The position numbers and the translations under genes were made by a program. A DNA stretch of 64,000 nt from Nymphaea colorata (taxonomy: Eukaryota; Streptophyta; Magnoliopsida; Nymphaeales; Nymphaeaceae): positions 10,111,001-10,175,000 of the forward strand of contig NC_045148.1 of assembly GCF_008831285.2 (NCBI RefSeq), written 5' to 3'. The first letter of the stretch is position 1, and each line of letters begins with the position of its first letter. Below the pieces are notes generated by a model. The model did no database searches, was not told the origin of the DNA, and saw only the letters and a list, made by a program, of their open reading frames with translations. Below, piece after piece: positions 37,873 to 49,097 of this stretch.

Positions 37873-38731
37873 ATGAACCCCCATGTTGCTTTTTTTGCTT
37901 CACTGAAACAGGTAACAGGTTTATCTTCCTTTCGCTTGTTCCCTTTCTATCTCGATGATTGCTTCTCTGAAAGTTGGTCTGAGACCCCTTCTCTGATTGC
38001 AGGTGGAAAGAAGATTGGCATCGGAAAACACCAACAAATCCACCTCTAAATCCAACACCCCTCACTTGGAAGCAGATACAGTAATCAATAAGGCGATCCA
38101 AGAGAGCAAAACCCATCTCTCAGAATCAAGCAAAAGCACGAACAAGACAGCCTCAGAGAGCAAACACAACCTTACAATATCTATAGACCAGCAACCGCTC
38201 TCTCCTTTTAGCTCATCACTTATCTATATCAACAATGAAAGCCCAAAGCTTCTTTCCCTCCAAGGAAGTGACCCACCTCCTGAATTCCTCTCCTACTCGC
38301 CAGATTTCGACTTGTCGCCGGAAAGCAGCCCTCCTATACCTCCAGAGGGTTTTGACTTGCTGGACGTGGATGCCTCTGGCGATGAAATTGATCAGTTGTG
38401 TGATCTGTTGGGCCTTCAAGATTTGAGTTGTGGCAGGGAAAGGAAGGAGGGTGGACAGAAGGAAAGGTGCTTTTGTGGTCTCTGCTCTGGTGGGTTCCTC
38501 TCAAAAGTTGGCGTGAAGGGTCCCAAGTGCGACGGAGAGAAGAGAAGATTGGAAGGGTGGATTAATTATTTCGCGGAGGCCGATTGCGACACGGGAAAGA
38601 CAAAGGAGCCGCTTAGGCTGGCTCATTTGCTTCTAGCAAAAGCTGCTTCAGAAGGGATTGGTGGCAGCGGCTGCATTGAGTTTCCAGAAACAGCACAAGA
38701 ATTCTTTTCGCAAGAGCCGCCGGCCTCTTGA
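37873..38731 (+). CDS. Plant protein of unknown function, 255 aa, two exons
   Basis: A 39-bp first exon (37873-37911, MNPHVAFFASLKQ) splices at GTAACA to exon 2 at 38003-38731 after TTGCAG, in phase 0, giving 255 aa. The unspliced frame of exon 2 alone is open from 37997. The N-terminal half is Ser/Thr/Asn-rich and probably disordered. The middle is Pro-rich and acidic (DLLDVDASGDEIDQLCDLL), followed by a short Cys cluster (CFCGLC). The C-terminal part has RRLEGWINYF, EPLRLAHLLLAKAA and FPETAQEFFSQEPP. From memory, similar C-terminal blocks occur in plant-specific uncharacterised proteins; I would not assign a function. There is no signal peptide or membrane segment. The splice model is inferred from sequence. 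Confidence 0.7.
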
Positions 38732-41700
38732 ATGAACGCGACAAACAATGCCTTGCCATCGTGGTCTCTGTGCAAGACTCTCCTCTCCGTGGCATTTCAT
38801 CGAACTTGTTGTTGCCGTCCTAATCGTCCATTTCGACAGTAAGCTGGGATCAAGTGGCTCGTCTGGACGCATGCAAACCAAATGTGATTAAAAGGAAAGA
38901 AGAGCACTCCAATTTTCTTCCTAATCATGAACCTTTAACAACCCGAGCAGTCAATGGTTCCCAGAAATCTTGAGTGAGCCCGAGGACAACAATCTTGATT
39001 TGGTTAGGGTTTGAAAGTTTGTATTCTTTTCTCTTATTTGCATTAGATTTTTTATATATCTAACTGATGAATCTGAGTTGTTTATATCTTTGTTAAGGCT
39101 TGATCTTGTGTCTTTACCTTAGTACCTTTCACATCTTCCTCCTTACCATTTGCTCTCCATCTGCTGCGATAACTTAACAAGGAGAAGCTGGATTACCCCC
39201 CTTTTACCACCACCACGTTTGCTAAATTTTTACAACGGAATTGTTTTGCAGAACATTGTTAGGAAATTGGGGTGAATTATATTCAATCTTTTTTATTTAG
39301 GGTGGGCGTAATCATATTCAATCATTTTGATTTGCAGCAGGCGGAATTTTTAAGAAGTTAAGCTTAAGAAAGACCTTATCTTAATTTTTGTCAAAAGATT
39401 GTGGAAATTAAATAGGCATTTACAATTTTTAATCAATTGGAAAGAGTTCTAATCATGAAAAGAGGGGGAAAACAAATTATCACCCCTCAACTTTGATATT
39501 TAGATCTAAATAATTTCATTAGGTTCAAAACTGAATGCAGCGTCCGGACTCATCGGTGGATGGTTATTTGGGCACCAAGTTGACTGGTAAGGAGCTTCGT
39601 ATGGAGCAGCATGGCTGATTTACTTCGTAGATGTGAAGAAAATTGTGCAGGGTTGAATCCCAAGTTACCGTTGCCATCTGAGATTCTGCTTGCCAACTTT
39701 TATCATTTCACCCTTCCCTTTGCTCATCACCAGTCCCTATTTTTTTAGTCCTAAGGCAAAGGACACCCTGAGCAACGACCGTAGAGTGTAGACTTCTTCC
39801 AGTTTTGATACTATAAACCAATAAACCCAGCGCAGCAGCCTTATCTGTATATCATCTACGGCCTTCGCTGTAACAAAAAGACCTCCTCCCGTAAATCATA
39901 GGCAAGAAAGAATCTCTCAAGATGGTGAACGAACTAAAGTTAGCCTTTAGAAATGTTACTAGTCTCGAGCTTGGTGATCATGGGTACAAGGATTATTATG
40001 AGGAATGTGCCCATGACTTGTTCATCAAGAGATATAATGGAAAGTGGGTTCACATCTTTTGTCAGTCATCAATTTTGATTCATTAGAGTGTTGGTTGTTT
40101 TCAGAGATCCTAAAACACCTGCTTGCAAAAGATATTCAGAACATGTAATCATATAGATGATTCTCGGCCATCTACAACATCGTAGAATTGTCAGAAATCC
40201 AATGCTCTCTGTTAGAATGCAGGGCAGAAAGATCCTGGTGACAGAAACAACAAAGCCACAGATGATATCATATTTTCAGATACCACTCGATGTTTCAAAA
40301 GAACTTGGTCTGCCATAGGCCATAACCCACTGATGTGGATCACCTACAGAATTTAGCATAGAAACACAAACAAGATTGTGCGGCAAAATTATTCTGAAAG
40401 GATTAATAAACTATGATTTTATCAACGATTCAATGGAAAAGAAAGCAATTTGTTTATTGCTGCACCCCAGCCACACCCAAGCTGCACTCAATAAGACCCG
40501 GGTGTGGCAACCTTTTTGAAGAGCCTGTGTTACTTAGAAGTTGATAGATAATGCTTAAAGCACAACAATATCATAGGAAGCAACATGCAAGCCATTCAAA
40601 CATGCATATCTATAGAGGACAAGGGCATGGAAAGATTGCACTAGTGTGGCTGTGTCTTCCAAATACATCTCTATATGCAGCACATATGTTCAAAATCCAG
40701 CTTAAAAAGAAATAAAATTGAAAAGTACAACTATAAACATAAAATTTCACAGTAAAAAATGGATAACATGAGGTCTCAGATGAGTAAGGATGTCATCATA
40801 TCCTGACGCATAACATGGACTAGCCACCTGCAGTATCTACCGGGCAACTTTAATCCAATGTTACAGGATCTTTCCTTCACCTCTTCACTGACACATGCCA
40901 GAGCTTATTACTGGAGAACAAGCAACGTTTTCAAGAATAATTTATGGGGAATATAATTAAAAAGTTTAACTAATCTATTATTTCAGTCACATAACTTTGA
41001 ATAGCCATTCATTATGTCAAACAAACAAGCCCAAGTCCAAAAAGGCAAAAACCAATTTCTTAATTATCATTATTTTATAGCCTCTCTACCTAGGCTGAAA
41101 AATATACTCCGTGCCTAAGCACCTCCTGGTACCCAAGTGTTAGGAATGTGAAGAAAAGCCAAAAAAGAAAAAACTGGTCTCTGTGTCTTCAAGAATGCCT
41201 ACATGCTGAGAGGAATGGTATCTCAGTGTTGCAGAAGCAAGATTGACATCAACTTTTAAGAAGGAAAAATTGCACAAATACAATGTACCATTGTAAATCC
41301 ATACTGCAACCACACAGAGAATAAAGCTGACACCACAGTTGGAATAGAGTACTACAGGCGCAACAGCTGCAAAATTTTTTGACAAGGATAAAGAAAGACT
41401 AAGGTATCAGATCATTCAAATCTACTGTGGCATCTAAGGGCATAACCCTCTAGCATATAGCTGTTTAATCCTTGATATGTTTTATGGTTATTTCTGTTAA
41501 TTGTACCTAGAACAAATGTTATGATCACACATGCAACCAAGGCCAAGGCTGAAAATCTCTGGCCTCTCACCTACTTGGGGTCACAAATTTGACAACAGAC
41601 CAAGCAAGAAGAAGCACTGTACAATTACTGCTTTCATTAATCAAACAACACTTCAAAACTACTTTCCCATGAATGAATACAATTCATTTTGAAAGTTTAT

Positions 41701-42455
41701 CACTTTCCTTTTCCTGCAAGGTGTTCCCAACATACAATGGTTAACAAATCCAGAAAACAAATTCAGCATTGTCAAGGAAAATTCCAGATAAGTTATCAAA
41801 AAATATGAAGAGAAGAAAATCCAAAAGGCAAAGGAAAATCTACAAAAGAATCTTCAGAAATTGATCATAATCATCTTGACTTCTCCATTAACCCATATCT
41901 CTCAACCCTTTATCCCCACTAGGCTGGCCAAACATGGTTTCTTTATCTGACATCACCCAGTCTCAAGACTCTCAACTAGCCACTCTGATACTTCTGATTC
42001 AGCTGCACAGATGGTCAGGCACTTCCATTGCAGGCTGGATAGTGTTGATGGAGCAGTGAACACCCTTAGATGCAAGAAACACTGGAAGAGCAAGAATAAG
42101 AAAAGAAACAAAGGAGAAGAAAGGGAGAGACATTAGACAGCCAAAAGAAGAGGGTGCTAGAGGACTTTGAAAGTAAAAGTTCCTTTACAATGTATCTCAT
42201 GTTTAAGGAAACAAAAAATGACTACAATTAAGTGGCTAGCCAAGATTTATCCATAACCTTTTGCAAGGATATGTTCTTCAGCAAGCCCATCCCAATAAAA
42301 ATGTCCTTGTGGTTGCCAATGAATAGGGATCAGAAAAAGGGGGGAAACGCCTAAACAAAATTTAGAACAATATTCTCCGGCTAAACAGCAATGTACGAGT
42401 ACAGTCAAACTCACCTTGAAGCTAACACTTGAAAATCTGTTTACCTGGTAAAACA
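38732..42455. other. Spacer between the 255-aa gene and the first peptidase gene
   Basis: No firm gene. A 54-codon frame at 39922-40086 is listed separately. The rest has many stops in all frames, and I see no transposon domain. The end nearest 42455 probably includes the 3' UTR of the minus-strand peptidase gene. Confidence 0.5.
39922..40086 (+). CDS. Possible small protein or first exon, 54 aa
   Basis: ATG at 39922 opens a 55-codon frame (MVNELKLAFRNVTSLELGDH ... KRYNGKWVHIFCQ). It is preceded by about 100 bp that read like a 5' leader, with an actataaaccaataaac stretch near 39810. The composition is protein-like, but I recognise no family. It could be a first exon, a decayed gene fragment or chance. 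Confidence 0.25.
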   Translation: MVNELKLAFRNVTSLELGDHGYKDYYEECAHDLFIKRYNGKWVHIFCQSSILIH

Positions 42456-43289
42456 TCAGTTTAACCTCCCAAAACCCTGCAGCGGCCAAACCTGTTATAG
42501 ACAGGTTAATCAGCAATATGATCCAATCCTCAAATAAAAAAATGACACAGGCCAAAGAGATGAAAAAAATTAAAGCACAGTAACACACACACGGGGAGAG
42601 GAAAGTAACATGAAAATAATAAGATAACGAAGAATTAGGATCCTCATCAACTGAATCCATTTGCTATATAAGCCATACGACCTACAAATTGGAGCTTGGA
42701 GATGATATGCAAATAACCTTGAGAACAAAACTGCATGTGCAACTGCCTGACTATGTAACTTCCAAGAAATGCCCATCCGACAGAATACATAGCATGCATA
42801 AAAATGATGTAAAATCATATCAAACTTACCCTCAGCCACACTCTGCCTTGAAGGAGTCCAAATGGAACAGGGCCATAATGCCTAGAATCTTGGGACCGGA
42901 GAGAATTATCACCTTGAAGCCACACGTGACCTTTAGGCACCTGAAAATGTCAACATAACTGACCAAACACCTAGATTGAAGGGAAGCTACAGCCTTGGTT
43001 CAAAAGCTCAAAAAGTCAAACAAAACAGGCACATACGGTCACTGACGTCGCAAATATGCCATGAGAATTTGGACAGTAGCCGATTCGATCACCTTCCAAG
43101 CCAATAACTCGCTTACAGACTCGAATCTGTGGATTCAATGGGGAAGTGGCAACCACCACATCACCAACTTTGATCCTTCCAAACCTCGAAGACAAGTGTT
43201 CAACTAATAGGATGTCTCCAGAAATACTTAAAGTAGGCAGCATGCTGGGTCCTGTTGTCTGTAGAATTTAAAAAAAGAAGAAGGGGAGT

Positions 43290-43334
<45 letters not shown>

Positions 43335-44228
43335 GTTTGCTAAACTATGAAAATCAGGATTTGGCTGGATTATTACATAAGAAAAATGCACCAATTAAAA
43401 ATGATAAGGGACCAAAAAAGTCATCAATCTCGTGAAGAAAAGGTGAAACTAATAAATCATTATAAATATATATTTAACAATAAAGAGAAAATTGAATAGT
43501 ACAAAAGAATGACGCAAGAACTGTCACAAAAGGCTAAATATAGTTATAGTAACTTAGTAAGATAATCTCCAAAAATCACTCCATTTTAAGGGCCCCAATC
43601 TTGTGCATCCAAGCAGATCACTCTAAGACCGAAGACAATGTCTTTGCTGCTTTATGAAATGTTGATCAAGAAATACCAGTACAAACATACTCATGTGTAA
43701 TAAGGTTTGAACTGAGATCAACAAGCAAAGAATTGAAAGAAGTGAAAGGGATCTTAATGAAAACTTATTTTAAGCAAGATGACATTTTGAGCTTAAGGTT
43801 CAGAATCCAGTTATGAGCTCGAGCTTCAACCAGCTTTGGTAAAGACGAGGGAAAAAGGTAACCTGCAAAGTAGATTAATTGGGCAATGAAGAGTATAATC
43901 TCCTGAATGACTGCAATTGTGATAAACGATGACTATACATACATGTCTGCATGTACAAAGCATTGCCTAGGTGCATTGATCTTCTCAGCAAAAGGTCATA
44001 TAGAAGATAGATTTGATTGCTTCACTAAATTATAGCAGGAACAATGAGCAGTAAATAGACAGGAAGAAATAAGGATAAGTCACCAACCACTTCTGTTGAA
44101 ACAACATAAGTTGCAACAACATGCACCAAGCAAAGGGACTTGGTCAGAATGGTGAAATGATTCCATGACTCCTTAGCAAGTTCTTTCACATGTGAAGTAC
44201 CGGACCCTCTCAAAAATCTCCATCCCAT
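42456..44228 (-). CDS. IMP1: IMP1-like mitochondrial inner-membrane peptidase, copy A
   Basis: Exons in transcript order are 44084-44228, 43037-43251, 42830-42940 and 42456-42491 (minus strand). They give 168 aa, the usual length for this S26 family member. Residues about 28-48 form a membrane segment ([21 protein letters not shown]). The catalytic Ser51 lies in GPSMLPT and the general-base Lys95 in [11 protein letters not shown]. The box [17 protein letters not shown] follows. The last exon is only 36 bp ([11 protein letters not shown]). IMP1 removes bipartite presequences on the outer face of the inner mitochondrial membrane as part of the IMP complex. An AG at 44235-44236 just before the ATG and a GTGAGA donor at about 45000 suggest a non-coding first exon near 45001-45120. 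A (GA)n run lies in intron 1. The gene is head to head with copy B. Confidence 0.9.
43291..43330. repeat. (GA)n microsatellite in intron 1 of IMP1 copy A
   Basis: A 40-bp uninterrupted GA run, 40 bp from the acceptor of exon 2 (on the minus strand it is a CT run in the polypyrimidine region). Confidence 0.95.
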
Positions 44229-45000
44229 GTACTCCTAAAAAGTGTTGACACGTTTCAGGCTTAATGTTTTCACAAAGTAGTTCAACATTATCATGTTCAT
44301 CAGGCAAGATAACGATGGAAAGCATGATTGTCCATAACAAAAATGTAATAGTTGAAATGCAACACAAGACATGAAACGTTATATAGCTAAAATATCAAAA
44401 CAAGCAAAAAGTTAAAAAAAAATTCTTCTATCTTTTTGAATAACAGAAGTCTATAACCACTGCAAGACCTCACTTAGTTGAAGAAACAGTAAGTTGTAAA
44501 AGATCATTACTAGTCAAAAACTCAAAATATATTGGACGGAGAAGCATGCACTTTAAATAAAGGCAATAATGTCAGCATAGTGTAACATAGTACACAAGAA
44601 TTTGTATAGCAAAATTATCCCCAAACACAAAAAAGAACCCATCAAAGCAAAGAGCCAATGCCTGACAAGGGACAACATTGACGCCATAAAAGCATGTTTT
44701 TTTTATTGTACGCAAACGTCATTGTAGTTCTTATCCATCCAAGTTACGAAATTTTTTCATCCAATTGAGAGCAATATCCAAAAAAAGACTATGTTCAGAG
44801 GCAGATTGCACTGCCAATGATGTTCCCCCCATACTCACCACCGCGCCGCGCAATAAGTTTGGCACAGAAGCATTAAAAAACCACGGAAACATAAAGCAAA
44901 TTGCATAATCAAACAAGCTACTAAGCAGCGTAACATCGAACGGGTGCAGCAGAAAACTTCCATAAGGACGGAGGTATACGAGAAGGAGAAGGGTTCTCAC

Positions 45001-46231
45001 CAGAGAACCCAGAGTCAAAAGAGCGGAAAAGCGAGAGGGATGAGACCGGAGCTAGGTCGGGTCGGGCTCTCCTCCTCCTCCTCCTCCTCTCTCTGTGCAC
45101 ACTGTAAACCGGTGCCGGACACTTGATCGCTATAATTAATAACAAAATCGTGCCGGCTCAATGTGTTCGAGCCAGCCGGCAGCGCTTCCAAATGGAGCCT
45201 TGGAGTCTCGGACCGCAACATCCCAACTACAGGCCAACGAGGAACCAAATCATGCTCCTGTTTGGCCTCCGCCCGACCTACCTGAACCATTTGTCTCCTG
45301 CAGGAAACCTGACTCAATTATCGAAACCCGATTCATCATCGACCACTTTTGTTTGTGCAAAAAAATGTATCGCAATTGGAACACCTACAAAAATTTCTAT
45401 GAATTTATTTCAAAAATTGAATTAGATTCATGAATCTGAATTTGCTTCAATCTCTAAAGTCTCGCAAAATATTTCATTTATAAAAAACACAAAATGTTTT
45501 GAGTGACACGTGGGGTGCAATTTTAAAAGTTATTTTATTACTATTTGAGGCAATTTAGAAATGATTTTGTACTCACAACAATGATCTTTTAAAAAATGAA
45601 ATTTATTCCGTTGAATCTTTCATACTTTCTCCAAGTCATTTGTTATATACAAATGCTCATTTTTAAAGCAATGCATTAAAAACTCATTTTCGATTGAGAA
45701 TCGTAACGGTAAAAGCTGAACGAGACAGGTTAAAATAAATAGAGAAGAATGGGTTTTGGGTATTTGTTTTTCACATTATTGGAAATTTTAAGTTCTTAAA
45801 AGTAATTAAGAAAAATTAGCTCGTTTAGAAATGTCACAAACATTACTTAGTATACACAAATAGCATGTTATTTAGTTTTAGCTGAAAAAAAAATCAAATA
45901 TGAAGTGACAAACTTAAGTTTTTTATTTATGAAAGAAATACTATAAAAATTTGCGAAATGAACCGGTTAAGTCGCTGAGTCAACAACCAACGAGTCCGAG
46001 TCACGGCTTTGCATATTATCCGCTCCGTTCGTTCCGTATACCGGGACGGAGGGCGTTGGGTCCCATTGAATCTTTAACGCGAAGAACGCTTGTTACGCGT
46101 CGCTCACTAGCAGACGTTTTGGGGCGCCCACTGCTTGCTGGAACCTGTACGTTCGCAGAACACGCCCGTTCTTGCAATCAAACAAGATGGAGCCCTCTGT
46201 TCTTGGTTAGGGTTGAGAGAGAGAGAGAGAG
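45001..46231. promoter_or_regulatory. Shared upstream region of the two IMP1-like genes
   Basis: The likely 5' UTR exon of copy A (about 45001-45120, with a CTC-repeat at 45068-45093) and the leader of copy B (to 46231, with a short GA run) face each other. About 1 kb of AT-rich DNA lies between them. No TATA box is convincing on either side. Copy A and B transcripts could share control elements, but this is inference from layout only. Confidence 0.4.
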
Positions 46232-49062
46232 ATGCGGCTAGGTGGTGGGTTGCTGAGAGGGTTGGGAGGCCTTCCATGGCGGACGATCACCTGGGAGGCG
46301 CTAGACAGGGCCTTCTTCGTCGCCAAGTTCCTCTGCTGCCTCCACGTCGCCAACACCTACGTCGGTGGCCTCGCCCTGGTACGACACACTCTCTCTCTCT
46401 CTCTCTCTATTTTTCTCTGTTAAGAGAAGAGACGGGTAATTGGTTGTCCCACAATAGCTTGAAACTAACAACAGATGCTTAGAGAATGATTGCATTCTCT
46501 GCTTTTAGCAAGCGATCAAGAACAAGTCCTCTGTAGTTTCTACACTGTAGCTACTTCACACTGTTCACATTGCTCTCACTTACCTGCTCTTTCTTTTCTG
46601 GTGTAGGTTTATGGGCCTAGCATGCTGCCCACCATCAATTTAACGGGCGATATTCTTCTGGTTGAGAAGATATCTGTTAGGTTGGAGAAGATTAAGCGCG
46701 GGGACATCGTTCTCGTTCGTTCTCCTGAGAACCCAAGAAAGATCGTCACCAAGAGAATAACGGGGCTAGAGGGGGATGAGGTCACTTTTCTTGCCACCAA
46801 CATTGGCGATCATGGCAGCCGGACTGTTACTGTATGAATTGCTATTTTTCTGCTTATGGCCATTGCTTTCTCATTCTATTATCTGTTAGTGGTTTTAACT
46901 TACTAAGTATTGGCTGTGTGGTCATCAACTGACTGTAAATTTTAAGTTGGGGACTTGCCCATTCGGTTAAATTTCATTCTACTTCATTTATTGAAGTTTC
47001 TGAAAATTGTTAAGTACTCTAATGAGAAACTTGATTTAAGGCATGAAATATGTTTGTTATTAAATGGTTTAAGACGTCATTGAAAAAATAAATAGTACTT
47101 TTGTTCTGTTGAAGGCATAAATTTTCATGTTCAGTTTTTTAAGATGTCTGTATGACTGATGGGCCTTTCAGTAAACTAAGTGTAAGCTTTTAGTAGTTAT
47201 TTATTGTATTTTCTGCTTCATTATTGTAGGTGCCAAAGGGACATGTATGGATTCAAGGTGACAACTTATATGCTTCAAATGATTCAAGGCATTTTGGCTC
47301 AGTTCCATATGGCCTTGTTACTGGAAGGGTGTTTTGCCGGGTAAATTTTGATTTTATCTTATTTGTGGATTAATTGAACATTTAGGTGGTGTACCACATG
47401 CTAGAAATTGATCATGTTGTGTCATTTTTTGGCCGATGACCCATACAGAGTAGACATCTAAAATGGAAAATTCAATTCGTATTTGAGATGCCTGACTCTT
47501 TGCCGGATGAAATGAAAGATATTCCATATTTTACTGAAGATTTGCTGCATGTGGCTAAAGGTTGCATTGCTTATGGTACCATGTATCTCAACAGATAATA
47601 GCAATGACACAATGTCGGCCCTCTCATTTTGACGTGAAGCGACCATGTCTAAAGCTGTCCAGAATTGGGCTTGGTTGACTGTGACCAATTCCAACTTTCT
47701 TGATTAAAGCTAGGCTTAAGCTGCATTACTGTTCACCCTTCATGAATTGGGCTACCTTTTATTGTTCAGTAAATAACAATTGCTAGTTGGCTAGTGAATC
47801 TATTTTTTGATAGTTATGCTTTTCTGATCATCATGATTTTCTGATCATGATGAACGTTGGTTGTCGTCAACTCTCATTCCTATTTGACATATCACCCAAA
47901 ATTTTGGAAATTGCCATGTTTTATGTTCTGCCTACTTTGCTGCGGTTGATTGACAGTTTGACACTAGCAGCCATTTGGCACAGGATGTAGGTCTGTCTGC
48001 CTGACCATGTATCCACTGATAAATAATCATCTTTTTCATTTATGCTCTTTCACGGCCACTGATCCAGCTTGGCTTTGTCTGTGTAGTCCTGTCTTTGATT
48101 TCATTTCATGTTGAAGATGCCTTACTTCTACCTACAATATGCTGCTCCTAGCCTAGTTAATCATGTCTGACTTATATATGGGAGCATTTATAAATCACAG
48201 TTAAAGAAATAGTCATTGCATGATCCATTTGATCGTCTATAATATTTACTTTAAAACCCTCTTTGTGAATGTTGCTGAGGGAGCTTCATTTACATGGTGT
48301 GGAGATAACAAACCAAAAGCATTTTCACCTACCTCTCCTGTAATTCCTCAGGAATCTGATGATTTCCTAATACCTTAAAAGTCCTATTTCTTAAGGGCAA
48401 TTAGATTTTTGTACTCAATGTCAAGAGAACCGATCAACAGAAATCATTTATATGAGGTGGATAGTCAATTTTGTGAATGCTAACCTTTGACGGATAATCT
48501 AAACTATGATATTATCCACATAAATTAATCCTAGTAATTCTTGCCTTTTTTAGGAAAAATAAATAAAATAAATTAAAACTAGACTTAAAAACCATGGTTG
48601 AGTAAATAGCCTTTGAGTCTGCCAAAACCATTCTAGAAATAATTGCCTTAGGCCATATAAGTCTTTGTTAATTTTACATAAGATTGTGGTAGTATCAGAT
48701 CCATATACATAAGTGGTTGCATCATGTTGACACCATCTATGTAAAAAGGAATTATTAATTGTTGAGGTTGGTGAAGGAGCCGTGTGTTAGGTTGGTGGGA
48801 GCTAGAGAAAGTTGGAAAAGATGAAAAGATTAAGTAGTTAATCAAATATGGATGGTGGATTGCTTCAGCTTGAAGTCTTTCCTTTAGGCAAAGGATGAAT
48901 ATAGAAATGGATAACTAGGAAGACATGCACTGTTTTTGTATATCCCTACCCCATCATTACTTTTGAATATCGGCTAAGAACTAATCTGATGTAAAGCCTT
49001 GCATATAAAAGGCTCACAATTCAGGCAGGCTTGTACTGTGTGCTTCCAAAATAGTGAAAGAA

Positions 49063-49097
<35 letters not shown>

